From Euglena gracilis (taxonomy: Eukaryota > Euglenida > Euglenophyceae > Euglenales), in assembly GCA_039621445.1 (NCBI GenBank), contig CP154956.1, positions 73,360,205 to 73,424,204 of the forward strand: 64,000 nucleotides of DNA, given 5' to 3'. The position numbers and the translations under genes were made by a program. Shown here piece after piece: positions 44,555 to 58,439 of the stretch (its first letter is position 1; each line of letters starts with the position of its first letter). The notes under the pieces are model-generated. The model did not search any database, was not told where the DNA came from, and saw only the letters and a program-made list of their open reading frames with translations.

Positions 44555-47500
44555 TCAGCCCCGCGCCCGCTCCATCTCGCCCTTGATGAGCTCGTCCAGG
44601 TTGTGGTGCAGCTTCTCGATGTCCCGCAGCATCTCCTTGCGGCGCAGCCGGATGGACGCGATGCCGTGCGAGTCCACGGCGTCCACCTGGGGGGGGGGCA
44701 GAGAGGGGGGAGTTGATGTGAGGGGGCGAGTCCTGCCCCCTCATATGCACCCAAAACACCAAAAAAAAAAAACAGAAACAAATTCCTTGTCTTCCACTCT
44801 CAATTTTCGATTCAATTTTGAGCACCGAACTTGGCGGTCAGCACCAGTCCTTGTTGTCCCTCACAGGCAGCCCTGTTTGCATGTTACCGACCCCATCGCC
44901 GCCCCACCTGCCCACCCAAAAAAAAAAAGAAGCTAGCGATGGCCCAGTCGGCTGTGGCGCTACGCAGCCCGGAGAGGGGACGGCGGGGCGCGCCTTCATC
45001 ATTTGCTGCAGCAGCAGCTCATCGTACGCCTTGCGGGCATTGACCACATTGTTCACGTCGGACGCCTCGGCCGGGGGCAGCCGGGCGGTGGGCATGGGGG
45101 GGGGGGGGTCATTCACGGGAGGTAGGGCGGCCGTTGGTAGGGTGGGGGCCGGCCGCAGTCGGCCGCGGCCCTACCAAAACAGCATCGCACAATAGCGGGA
45201 TAAATTGGCTCCTACAAGGTACCAGCTACCCCAAAGAGCCGCCCAACTGGGGTTAATGCACATGGGGGGACCCTCGCTCGGCGCCTTTGGCGCCTCGCTC
45301 GGGTCCCCCCATGTTTTTAACCTTAGTTGGGCAGCTTTGGGTTCGCTGAGTACCCTGCAGAGGCCAATATAACGACGTCGAGCGGGAAGGGTTCAACTGT
45401 TTGCACGAGAATCTTAACCCTAACCCTTCTCCTTCAAATAACGTCATAATTTTTTTGCGATCACCTTTTGCAGTTTGGCAGGGCCGCGCGGCCTGTTGCG
45501 GCCGGCCGCGACCCCTACGAAAATCCTATTTTGATAGGTTGACGGCCGGCCGCGGCACCCACCTCCCATGAACCCACCTCTCGTGACATCCCACCCGGCA
45601 CAGGGGGCAGGCAGGGGATGCAACACGGACCTCCAAAAGAGGAATTACCAAAAAAAGCAAAAGAAAAAACTTGGAAACTGGCAATTTCGATTCGTACATT
45701 TTTGAGGTCCGAGGAAACAAAAATGTCAGGAAAAAATGCGAACCTTGCAAATTTGGGAACATTTTGATTCTAAAATATGAAACACAGAAAATAGACAACA
45801 AACTAAATGACAAAAATCAACGCAATTTATGATCTGGAGAATGACCTTGATTTTTTTTTGGATTCTTGGGGAAGCTTCACAGAGCCCAGCCTTAGGTGAC
45901 CAGACTCTGTACAGCCTCCACGCAGCCTGATGATAATAATAGGGGTGAATGCAAACACGTTTTTTTGCGTTTTTTTTTTGTTTTTTAATTTTGGTAAATT
46001 TTCATTTTTGTGTTTTTTTTGTTTTGATTTCCAATTTTTGCTGTAAAATTTTTTGACAATGCAAAATCCTCGTTTTGGTCCCGATTTGCCCACGAGAGGA
46101 ACCTCAAAAAATTGTACAAAAATTTTTCCCCTTGCAGCCAAAATTTTTTCAGTCCTCTCCAACTGAAAGTATCCATCCTGGGCGAGCTCCTAAAGAATTT
46201 TATATGCAATTTGCGTTTTTTTTTCCTTGTGTTTTTTGCGATGCGTTTTTCAAGGGTCCTTGTTGCATCTCCTCCCCCTGCTCATAAACCCACGTAAGAA
46301 AATGGGGAATACATGTTTCTCGCTCTGCAAATGGTGTGCTTTTGCCTCTGCAGATAATCAGCAAAGCTAAGGGCTGGAAGGAGGCTGTGGTGCATTCTGG
46401 CTAATTTTGTTCGTGACTGCGTCATCTTCAGTCATGTCCGGGGGTTTGTAACACCCATTTGTCCCCCCTCCAGGGTTGAAGGGGAGTCCCGCAAGCCCTC
46501 ATGGGTAGTGGGTGGGTCTCCCCCGCCCTTTCCCGGTTTTCCAATATTTTGGACTCAAATTTTCCGATGGCACTGAAACCATCGTGGGTGTGGGGGGGTT
46601 TAGAAATTCCTCATCTTGATTTCCTTCTCTAACTTATTTTTGTGTTTTGATTATTTTACCACTACTTCTGGTGTGCCATTCACAAGTTTGGCATGCTGCA
46701 ACTGTGCCATTCCCACTTGTCGATGTGTTCTTCTTGCTTCGGCAAGGTTCTTGGTGCACCCAACAACAGTTCAAACAAATCGTGAGTGGGGATTTACCCA
46801 CACATTTGAAATACGCCCATCCTGGCTGCGGGGCCATTGACAAAACTCGCAACGGACACATGAGTGCAACCCAAATCGGAGACCAGGAGGAGGTAGGATC
46901 TGGGCAGCCTCCAATGTCCACCACGTGAACCCAAAAGCACTTGGCCCACAGCGGGGCGGGGCGGGGCCCACAGAGCCCACCGCCCACCGCCGGGGCTGGG
47001 CAGCGGGGTCAGCGCCAGCGCCTCGCAGCGGTCCCGCACCTCCTGCACCGCCATCGCCGCCTTGTCCAGCAGTGCGAAGGACTGCCACGCCCAGGCTTTT
47101 GTTTACCAACCCCCGCCCCCCAGGGAGCCAGGGGGGGGAGGAGTGCCTGGAGTGCCGGAGCGTTCGGGGGGTGTGCTATAGCACCCCCCCCCCCCAAAAC
47201 TGGCTCCCTCCCGGGGGGTCGAAAGTGCCCATTTGCTAAATGTGTACGTGCAACATATTATTGCATCGATGCAGGGAATGGCACCCCGGGGGGGGGGGAA
47301 GATAGATAGGGATAGATGTCCAGTTGGTGGCCTTGGTTCAGCTTTATGGTGTGGGCCTGTCCAAGACTGCCAATTGAACATGTTTTTATCTCGTTCTCAA
47401 GAAGTCCAATGAGGCGCTGCTGGCCCTGCGTGATGCGGCGCTGGTGGTCGAAGGTGCTGTCCCCCCGATCTGTGCTGCCTTGTGGTGAGTGCAAGTTTTG

Positions 47501-48560
47501 CCTGTTGATGCCATTTGCGGTGAGAGACAGCGGGCACGTGATTTGCACAAATTGATTGATAGCTACTGCTGTAGCTGCAGCTTGGGCGTGTGCGATACGA
47601 GCTGCTGTGTGCACACGTGTGTTACAGGAGACTCCCCGCTGGCCGGGGAGGGGGGGGGGCGGAGGGATGCGACCTTCCTTAAAAAGAAGACTGGCAGCTC
47701 CAGCGCCGCTGTGTCATCCTCCTCCGCCCCCATGCCGTCGGGAGGGGTCAGCGGAGACGACCGCAGGCCTCGGCGCGTCAAATGACCGGCTGGCCAACGA
47801 CGAGAGCCAACCCCGGCCACCACAGGGGCAGCGGGCAGGCGCTGCGGATGGAGTGGGCTGCAGCTCCCCACAGCCACCACAACCAGAGGCCCCCACTGCC
47901 CCCCCAGACGGCACGTGAAATATTGGCCAGCGTAAGCCGGGGTAACAACTGCCAGGCAGGCCTCCTGCTGGATTCGGGATGGCGGGCTAAAGGTGACAAT
48001 GTCCGTGGGGGTGTGGGGGGTAACCGCATCCCCCGCAAAAAAAACACCCTTTTGGCTGTGGACTAATCAGGGTGAGAAGGGCAAAAAAATGTGTGCAATC
48101 CACCCCCCGGTCAGTCCTGTCCTCTGAGAGGGACATAATTAGACAACGTTTTTGCATCCTCTGGTGGAAGGAGGGGGGGTGCTGTTGTGTATTACTTAAT
48201 ACAAAGACCCCGGTCTTGGCCTCCCAAACACAAAGTCCAGGTTTGTGTTTGGGGAGGCCACTTTTCCGAGCTGCAAAAAGTGTCCCTGCATATGGGAGTC
48301 CTGCGCGTACAGTGGTTCTCATAGAAACGCACACCAAGTTTTTCACTGGGTTCCCTGAGTTAGAAACACACCCAGTTTCTCATGTGGTTGTTCGAACTTC
48401 GAAGCGCAAAGCCTGGCCGACTGCTCCCCGGGGGACATGGACGGGAAGTCCGGAACGGCGTGGAAGTTGGAGGCGGGGGCGGTGGGGGGGGCTTCTTGGG
48501 GCAGCCCGGCCTCGGGCGGGCTGGCCCCCAATTGATGGGCAGGGGCTGCGGGGTGGGCGA
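44555..48560 (-). CDS. 3' part of the SH3/coiled-coil gene
   Basis: Exons: about 48404-48552 (two open frames, one with a poly-Pro run of eight), about 47690-47800 (MGAEEDDTAALELP), about 47395-47490 (DHQRRITQGQQRLIGLLENE), 46988-47081 (FALLDKAAMAVQEVRDRCEA), 44964-45065 (ASDVNNVVNARKAYDELLLQ) and the terminal exon 44555-44686. The last two fit in phase 0. The terminal exon follows a C-run cag acceptor and reads IRLRRKEMLRDIEKLHHNLD, then ELIKGEMERARG and TGA. This part is strongly helical and probably forms a coiled coil or helical bundle. Assignment to the same gene as the exons above 49 kb rests on strand, continuity and lack of an intervening stop or start (inference). An ATG that opens the 45.1 kb frame would allow a separate small gene. 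Confidence 0.5.
45228..45345. repeat. Foldback palindrome
   Basis: The arm ccccaaagagccgcccaact, then ggggttaa and acatggggggacc, is mirrored by ggtccccccatgt, ttaacc, agttgggcagctttggg. The centre is ggcgcctttggcgcc flanked by two ctcgctcg words. The element lies in an intron of the SH3 gene and has no open frame. Confidence 0.7.
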
Positions 48561-49220
48561 AGGCAGTGGAAGCAGCCGTCCGGCAGAGGTGGGACAGGTG
48601 GGGCGTGTTACTGTGAAGGAGTCGCAAGAAGCCAGCCCCAATTATGTCCGCGGCGCTAGAAAGATGAAGGGCAAAACAGGAGGTCAGTCCGCCTACGCAC
48701 CCCGACTGTGCCCCCCCACTTATGAACCCCCCTCTCGGGCCAACCAACAAAACTTTTACTGATACACCCCACACCACACACACGCCCGGGGAAAAAAAAT
48801 GAAAGCTGCCGGGGATGGTTTTTTCAGCTGCAATCCGCCCAAAACCTGACTTTCTGAGAACTTTTTGAGACTGACCACCATCAAAAATGCCATTTTGGAC
48901 CGAATTTTCCGAAAATTGCCAATTTGGGGGTCATTTTGGGAGGTCAGATTTTCAACAGCAATCCTTGCCTTATAACTCCCCCCTCACTTATAAACACCCC
49001 CTTCGGCTGACCAACCAAACTATAAACTCCGGGGGAGTTATAAGTGGGGTGGGTTACAACCCCAGAGGCCAGATGCTGACATGGGGAGAGCCAAAATCTT
49101 GCCTCATAGGGCATTGGGCATGTTTCAAGACAAATTCTTTCAAAAAAAACAGGAAGAACTCGGGTTCAAAGAACCACAGTAGCCAGCCGGCCTGGAACGG
49201 AACGCCTGGCTGGCCCCCAC

Positions 49221-52200
49221 CATTGGGGCTGTGGGGACGGCCGGGGTGTAGTTCTTGCCAGGGGTGAGGAACTTCTGGTACGTGAACTCCACCGCCGGAA
49301 GGGGGTCCGGCTCCACCTCATGCACCGTCGGTGACAGGGCTGGAAGGCAGGCTTGGTCGGTGTATCCGTCGGAGTGCTGAGAGTTGGGACTGTGGAGCAA
49401 ATGGTGATATTGTGCAGCGATGTGCTCGGAACTTTTGAGCGGAAACCAGGAAACCTGTGTGATTTAGAATTTCACATCATCAAAAATTAACCCACATCCA
49501 ACGAACAGAGGGACAAAATATGACATCCAAACAAGCAGTGTTCATTGGACAAAGTCAAAAAAGATGTTCGTTGAACATGGGGGTGCAAATATTAACAACA
49601 TGAATCCATCGTTCAGGGGGGTAATTGGAAGAGCCGGTATGGAGCCCAGCCTCTAAAACCCCGATCCCTGGGCAGCGGGGGCGGTGGTTTGGGCGTTGGC
49701 CATGGCCGCCCTCTGGCGCCGGACGCTGCCGCCCTCCACCTCCAGCCGTGCCCGCACCAGCTGCAGCTGGCCGCACGTGCCCCTGCGGCCCCGTACGCTG
49801 GCAGTGGACCCCGGCAGCCCCTCGGCAGTGTGCTTTTTTTGTTAGGGGTGTGGCTCACTCCACTGCTGCAAGTGGACTGCATTGCAACGCTAACGCTGGC
49901 TGACGAAGCTTTTCAGGTTCAGGGCTGTTTGGGCAAACCAAAATTAAGAATTGGCACTAAGAAAAACCCAACCACCTGAGCAGTTCAAGAGCACCCACCT
50001 GGGGAGAGATCCCGTTCATGGGCAGGGCTGTAGGGGAAGCGTGGTGGGGGGTCGGACCCCCCCCACCCACCGGTTGCGGGGTGTTCACGGCAGAAGCTGC
50101 TGGGAAGGGGTCCTGTGGGCACCCTTCATCCGCACATGTAGTCCATACAATCAGTCGCGGAACTCGGCTTCATCCACTTGGACCCACCCCCTCCCCCAAG
50201 TCTTGGCCGCCAGCGGGGGTTCCACCCCAGGAGGGCGTGGGCGGGCACTCGTGAGGAAATGCTGCTGCTTCAGGCGGTGCAGGGCGGCCGTGGCCTCCTC
50301 CAGGACCCGGTCCACCTCCGCAAAGTTGGGCCCCGGCGGCTGGGCTTCCACCGTGGGCGACGCAGGTGGCCGCCCAGCAATGGAGCGAAGCCGCTCATTC
50401 TTTGAAGCGCCGTTCGGGGAGGCTGCCGGGGCGGAGTGCCAGGGGAAAGAATGAGGGCCACGACGCGTGCCGGACGCAAGTCTGCCACACTTCCATTGCC
50501 GATGAGACCCACACACACTTCCACTTTGCCCCAGGAAACCTTGGACGATATAATGGAGCTTGGGTTGGTTGAGCTGAGCTTGAGTTGGAGCTTGAGGGGT
50601 TGTCATTTTTCATTCATGTGATGCACTTTAAAAAAAACCTGGCTCAGCGCAGCTGGGCTAAGCTGGCTCCTTCTTTATGTTGGTGGGCAATGGAGGTGGG
50701 AGCCTGGATGGGAGCCAAACACGCCACGAATCAAGCCACCCAGGGAACCGGGACCGTTCCAGGTTTCAGGCAAATGGGTGGCCGCCTGCGTCACCCAAGC
50801 CAAAGGCAGCCTCATACGCCTGCAGGCTCTCGATGGGCTGACAGCGGAGGCAATGCGCACTGTGCGGCCCAGTCCCCACGATGGAGCGGACCCCCAGCCG
50901 TCCTTTGGCTTGCCGGTGACAGCACCGGAGGTCACCCCCGCCAGCCACACTGACGGCACAGGGGGAGGCCCAATTTGGTACTCCGGGAAGATACCTGGAA
51001 CAGTGTCGCCTCTGGTGTGGCCAATACCGTCGATGAAAGGGCCCCTGGGGCCGAAATTGGAGGTCACCGCACCACCCCGGCCGGGAGGCGGGCAGGATGG
51101 GGTACAGCGCGGCGGGGGTGGGCGGGGTCAGGGGCATCCGGGGCAGCCCGCCGGGGAACGACCACGTCTCCTCGGGAGGGGGGGCCGGGGCCGCGGGGGG
51201 CTCGGCGCTGGGCTGGGGGACAGGGTTGGGGTTGAAGCCGGGGCGCTGCTGTGGAAGCCAAAGGTTGGCCCTCAATCCCGTCATGGATAAAAGGGGCTTT
51301 CTTCTTTCGTGGGGCCCCCGGGGGCACATTTAGAACCCGGCGGCGGGGTTCCTCTTGCCCCCGCCCCGCTTCGCCGTTTTCATCTTCGGAGCCCGTTGGA
51401 AAGGGGTTGATTGGGTTGAGATCATGATTTGCTCCACTGAAATTGGCGAAATTCAGCTTTCAGGCGAACTTTGAGCCTCACTTTGGCCACAACCCCAAAA
51501 CCATCCCCCACTTCCGAAGGCTAACTCTCACCTTGTCCCATCCCTGTCCCTGTCACGAACCCCAATACATAGGTCGAGGAAGAACCACAGGCCGCCAAAA
51601 GGGAACATACAGTCCGGACCACAAAGGAAAATAAAGTTGGTAAAGACCCAGCTGGCTTTACTCGTGGCTGTGGAAAACCCTGCTGGCCGACATCCCCCCC
51701 CTTTGGGGTCCCTTTGCTGGAACTGGGCCCAACCAGGGTTCAAAGTAAGGTACACCGTCCAGTTATGGGTTGAGTGTTTGTTGAAATGCATTCACAACAG
51801 CGGAGATCCCATTAAGGCTTTGGGAAGGCCCCTGCATCTACCACATTCAATGGAGCCTTCGGTCCCCAACCCCCCAAAGCAAAAGCAGAGCGTGCCCCCA
51901 CCTCCCTGGCAGCGGCCCGGGCGAATTCGGAGTCCGGGGGGGGGAACGCCGGGGCAGAGCCAAACAGCGACCCAGAGTCCGGGGCCGGGGCTGGGAGCAG
52001 GCTGCTGTTGAACATGGGGGGGGGGAGGGGGGGGATTGGCCCAGCCCCCCCCCCGTTAGCGGGGGCACTGACTCTTGACCCTTGGATTGGGGCCAGCCAG
52101 ACAAGTCTCCTTCCTGACAGCCACCATGTTTGGGCCCTCGGCGCTGAAAGGCCGGCCCTTCCACGTCGGGGGTGTTCGACGACGCCCACCCCCCAGTGGT

Positions 52201-55200
52201 GGCATCGCCTCACCGCCCCCCCCCCCTCCTCCCCTCCTCCCCGGACAACGACGCCTGGCTGGGAAGCCGCCCAGGGAGCTGCCGGGGCCGCTGGGCCCCC
52301 CGAAGGGTGGCGGGCTGTCCTCGAAGCCGAAGCCGGAGGGCAGGGCGGGGGGGAACGCCGGGGCCGGCTGCCCGGCCGGCAGGGGGGCCGCGGCGAAGCC
52401 GAACCGACGCTGGGAGAGGGCAGCCCCGTGGCGGAGCCAAAACGAATGGGACTCAGTGGACGGGGCGAAGAACAGCCGGAGACTTACTATTCCGGAGGGG
52501 CGTTCAGCCAAAAACAAATCACTTTGAAATGGCGGGGTTGTATTAGGTATCGCCGAGGTTTCAGACATGCCATTATTTGTTTGGTGCAAGAAAAAAAATT
52601 CCCAGGGAAAATTTTTAAGGTTTTTTAAGGTCATCACAGGGAAGAAAAACTTCCCCGGGGTGATTTTTTTTCAGGTTTTTTAAGGTTTTTTAAGGTTTTT
52701 TAAGGCATTTTGGCAAAAAAAAATTTAAGGTTTTTTAAGGTTTTTTAAGGTTTTTTAAGGCGCCTTAAAAATAAAAATGCCTGGGGGGGTCCGGCCCGGA
52801 CCCACCCCCGGGGGGGGGGGGTCTTCTGACTTAAAAAGAAGCCTGTCCCGGACGCCGGGTTCAGGACAGAACCCGCGTCCGCCCCCCCTTGTTTAAAGCG
52901 GCATTTTAGAGACGCCGGGTTCAGGACAGAACCGGCGTCCCCCCCCTTTGGGCCAGGTACGACTTAGAAACCCACGTATTTGTGTTCCCCTTCAGGCTTT
53001 CTTTAGCACAATGATGGGCGGTTCCCTCGCCGTTGTAGTCCGCAACGCTCTGCCCGCCAGCCCAACCAGTGCCCAATTTTTGGCAGGATTGGGGGCCGCC
53101 TTGGAGCCTCAAGGTGATGCGCCCGACACCGCCCTCTTTGGGGACACTTTTGCCAAGAAACCGAGGGCCAGGGGTGGTCAGGAAAAGGCTGCACAGGGTA
53201 GTTTGGGCCCTTTGCAGGATTTTCAAAAAAGTCTGGACCACAAAAATTGCGTCATCGAAAAATTGGATGACTGGGTTGCGGCCTTCGCAAAATTCACGGT
53301 GGATGTGGAGTATCTTTTTGATACTCCACAAGAAAAAGCGGACGCTTTGTCCCAACGGTGAAAGTTGTCTTTGTCCAGGAGTTCAGTTGGACGGGTGGGG
53401 GGGGGGGGGGGGGGGGGGGGTGACACCCCCCCCCCCCGGAGAAGGCTGCAGTAGGAGGGCCAAATTGTGCTCCCGAAGGAACCCCGATATGCGAATTTAG
53501 TCGGCCCACGCGCACTGTAAACAAAAGCCAGGCGCGCACCGTAAACAAAACAGTCCTAAGGCGCCTTCGGCGCCCTTGGTCGTCTAGCGGGGGGGGGGCT
53601 GCCGCCCCCCCCCCCGCACCCCCCCCCCCCCGCCCTCCAATAACAAAATCCCCTCCGGGGGGTAACCGACCCAAGGGCCAGGCGCGCATGTAATGCCACG
53701 CGCACCGTAAACAAAACAGTCCTAAGGCGCCTTCGGCGCCCTTGGTCGTCTAGCGGGGGGGGGCTGCTGCCGCCCCCCCCCCGCACCCCCCCCGCCCTCC
53801 AATAACAAAATCCCCTCCGGGGGGTAACCGACCCAAGGGCCAGGCGCGCATGTAATGCCACGCGCACCGTAAACAAAACAGTCCTAAGGCGCCTTCGGCG
53901 CCCTTGGTCGTCTAGCGGGGGGGGCTGCCGCCCCCCCCCCGCACCCCCCCCCGCCCTCCAATAACAAAATCCCCTCCGGGGGGTAACCGACCCAAGGGCC
54001 AGGCGCGCATGTAATGCCACGCGCACCGTAAACAAAACAGTCCTAAGGCGCCTTCGGCGCCCTTGGTCGTCTAGCGGGGGTGGCGGCCCCCCCCCCCCCC
54101 ACCCCCCCCCCCCGCCTCCAATAACAAAATCCCCTCCGGGGGGTAACCGACCCAAGGGCCAGGCGCGCATGTAATGCCACGCGCACCGTAAACAAAACAG
54201 TCCTAAGGATACAGAGTGGGTCACCTCGAAACTCGAAACTCGAAACCATCCATTTTTTTTTCATTGCAATTACTTTAAATTTCTGACCCTATTCAGGACA
54301 TTTGCTTGCCTGTTGGCCTTAAATGGCCTAAAATGGCCTCAAATGGGGAAATTTTGGGGCTTGACCATAGGTGCTTGCCAAGGTTGATTGCTTGTTTTTT
54401 TTTGAAACAAAAAAAATTTTTTTTTTAAAAAGCATGTTTTTTAAAAAAACTTTTTTTAAAAAACACAAGTTTTTTATAAATAAATTTTTTAAAAAAGAAA
54501 ACAAGTTTTTTTTTAAAAAAATATGTGTTTTTTTAAAAAAAAAACACAACAAAAAAAAGTCTGGAAAAACTTAAAATCGTCACTTTTTGATGACAAAAAA
54601 TTACTTTAGAACCTTTTCCTCAAAAAATGGCCATTAAACTCCCTCAACCCCCCATTTTTCACACCTTCCAAAAAATCAACATTTTCTCAAAATTTTGAAT
54701 TTGAGAGGTTTTTGAAGCAAAAAAACGCCATTGAAAATCCAACAAATTTGACAGAGGAAAAGTGTCAGTAAAATTTGACTGTGCCAAAATTTACCACCTT
54801 TTTTGACCTTCGTTTATTTTCCACCCCCCCCTCCTAAAACTACCAAATTTAACCCTGAAATCTTTGAGTTTTTTTTGTCAAAATCAACATCAACAGAACT
54901 GGCGCAAAAAGAACATATTACCCAATTTTTTTTGCAAATGGACCCCCGAATGGGGGTTTCTGAAGGCATTTGGGTGGGTTTCGAGTCGTTTTCCTTCATA
55001 TTTCAATGAAAAAAATTTGGAGGGGGGGGCTTAAAAAATTTTTTAGAGGGGGGGGGGGGTGGACTTAAAATTGGTGGTCGGGCCGACTAGTCGGCCCGAC
55101 CACCAATGGTCGCTAGGTTTAATACCTAAATACCTAATTTGTCTCAAACAGTTTTGTTGATCTCAAATAACACCCCCAAATGCCGCTTCATGCCTGACAA

Positions 55201-55858
55201 TGTATTTGGAGCAGCAGTCACAGCAGTTTGGCCTGAACTGGGGAGAAAAAAAAAAAAAAACGGAAGCTGGGATATACCTCAAGGCGCTGAAAGTCGTCCA
55301 AGACTGCCAACAAGCTTCCCACAGGGGCAGAGGAACCCGCCGCCTCCCAATCCGAACGGCTCAGAGCCGGCGGCAGGAACAGGGGCGGGGAACGCCACCG
55401 GGGCGGCGGGGCCGGCGGGGAAGTTGAACAGCGCCGCGGCCAGCGAGGCGCGCGCCGCCGCGGGGGCCGCGGGCGGGGCCCCGGGGGCCGCCGGGGCTCA
55501 GGGCCGCGTCCGGCGTGGGAGGGGAGCGCCACTGGCACCCGTAGCCCCCCAAGGAGTGGCACGGCCCTGAACATCGGAACTCTGATCCCGAACTCCCCAA
55601 ACGCGGCCCCTCCCCCGGGGACCTCCGTGCGACAGGGGCGACCCTGGCCGCCTCCATACGCTCCACATAGCCGACTGGGACGTACCCGGAGCGGGTGGGG
55701 TCCCGCTGCAGGCTCACCAGCAGCCAGTCGTCCGCGGGCGGGCCCTTCGCAACCAGCACCTCGCCCTGCTTGACGGACAGCTCCGTGGCCTCCTGCCCCT
55801 CGAAGTCATACACCGCATTGCCAGGCCCCCCTTCCGCCCGAACCCGACCGATAGGCAT
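49221..55858 (-). CDS. SH3-domain, Pro/Ala-rich protein (5' part)
   Basis: Exons: 55643-55858, about 55312-55496, 52255-52409, 51902-52004, 51076-51248, 50795-50949, 50226 (or 50249)-50422, about 49660-49820 and 49221-49389. From 52409 down the phases agree throughout. The ATG at 55858 opens a near N-terminal SH3 domain at residues 13-68. It has AVYDFEGQ (ALYDF motif), a DDW loop Trp in DDWLLVSLQ, and GYVPVGYVE (GxxPxNYV motif). Long Pro/Ala/Gly stretches with Phe-Gly words follow (SGFGFEDSPPPFGG, GSLFGSAPAFPPP). Then come an exon with Cys/His pairs (LRCCHRQ...HCLRCQP), a coiled coil (FAEVDRVLEEATAALHRLKQ) and HEVEPDPLPAVEFTYQKF. SH3 domains bind Pro-rich peptides in actin, endocytic and signalling complexes, so a scaffold role is likely. 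No named family is claimed. The 2.8 kb intron between the second and third exons holds a minisatellite and an antisense frame. The donor of exon three is probably GC. Confidence 0.7.
52612..52762. repeat. 'AAGGTTTTTT' tandem array
   Basis: About nine copies of ttttttaagg-type units in two runs, with a short aaaaa-containing gap. Followed by a C/G-run hairpin of family C (gtcttctgacttaaaaagaag, 52811-52832). It lies in the SH3 gene intron. Confidence 0.85.
53011..53361 (+). CDS. Antisense open frame, possible retroelement remnant
   Basis: An uninterrupted plus-strand frame (upstream limit 52948). It begins near MMGGSLAVVVRNALPAS, continues FLAGLGAALEPQGDAPDTAL and VIEKLDDWVAAFAKFTVDVE, and ends ADALSQR. 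Its composition is that of a soluble helical protein, unlike chance frames in this window. The pattern of a Leu-x2-Trp-x2-Ala-Phe helix and a following P..AD helix recalls the capsid-like region of some retrotransposon gag proteins. That is only a resemblance. It lies on the opposite strand inside an intron of the SH3 gene, next to a tandem array, which is where a mobile-element remnant would be expected. A host exon on the plus strand is the alternative. Confidence 0.35.
   Translation: MMGGSLAVVVRNALPASPTSAQFLAGLGAALEPQGDAPDTALFGDTFAKKPRARGGQEKAAQGSLGPLQDFQKSLDHKNCVIEKLDDWVAAFAKFTVDVEYLFDTPQEKADALSQR
53503..54215. repeat. 160-166 bp minisatellite, 4.3 copies
   Basis: The word gtaaacaaaacagtcctaag starts at 53541, 53707, 53869, 54028 and 54188, giving periods of 166, 162, 159 and 160. 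Each unit contains ggcgccttcggcgcc, tggtcgtctagcgg, a G run, a C run, ccaataacaaaatcccctcc, and gggtaaccgacccaagggcc. Length differences lie almost entirely in the G and C runs, so the copies are very recent. The last copy breaks off after cctaagg. The units translate as Arg/Gly-rich frames on the minus strand, which I do not accept as coding. Confidence 0.95.
54380..54565. repeat. Alternating T-run / A-run block
   Basis: Successive ttttttt and aaaaaaa runs of 6-10 bases separated by acaag/catgt-like words, giving many short self-complementary units. It is followed to 55130 by AT-rich intron sequence with no exon. Confidence 0.8.
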
Positions 55859-55899
55859 AACATGGAATGTATGTGTATGACCCAAATGATGAATTTGAA

Positions 55900-56590
55900 T
55901 TGTGCTAACTGTGGATTTTTGAATCAAAATCTGGACTTGCCAAGACAAAAAAAAAAAATTTCCAAACCTCATTTCAAGAATTTGAATTAGTGTGAATCAA
56001 TGATGAGCATTACCTTAATGGCCTCCAAATTGGCACCAGTTTGGTAACTGTTACACACTTGCAGAGGGAGGGGATGATGAAATTTTCAAAAAAAACTTCG
56101 GGAAACTGAAGCACGGAAGACTGAAGTCCTTATAAATCAAAAATTTGGAGGGGCTTCGTTCCCCCAAGTAAACCCACACCAATTTTGCACAGAATACTCC
56201 CCCCCCCCCAATGGCAAAACAGGGAGAAAATAGATTCAAATATTCTACACACCGACACACACACACACACACACACACACCGCAAACCTGAAAAGAAGGG
56301 GGTAAAAGCAAACATACACATATGAAACAGACAAACATAGACACACCCAGAAGAAAACACAGACATGCTTAATTGCAGAGGTAATGGGAAACCTGTCCCT
56401 TATACAATGCCATGCCTTACAGCAGTATACAGTTCCACGGTTGCATCAGAAAAGAAACCCTGAGGTCTGAAGAGAAAACGCACCTCAAGAAACCAAACAA
56501 ATTGTCAAATCATTCAAAAAATAACGCAAACAAATTCAAAATCAAGGTGCTTCTTCACATTCCAAAAAATCACCTTCACACCACAAAACA
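55900..56590. other. Upstream flank of the SH3 gene
   Basis: AT-rich, with a short (CA)n at 56257-56281. No exon-like GC island and no TATA-type or other promoter element that I can support. Confidence 0.5.
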
Positions 56591-56592
56591 GT

Positions 56593-58390
<1,798 letters not shown>

Positions 58391-58439
58391 TGACGCATCG
58401 CGTGCCTGTGTTCATGTTTGATGGGCATGGGTGGGTGAG

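Noticed and set aside
53503-54215. CRISPR-like array
   Set aside because: Whole 160-base units are repeated. There are no short repeats with unique spacers and no cas genes.
53556-54224. Minus-strand 222-codon frame with repeated Arg/Gly-rich units
   Set aside because: It coincides exactly with the minisatellite, and unit length differences that are not multiples of 3 shift it between units.
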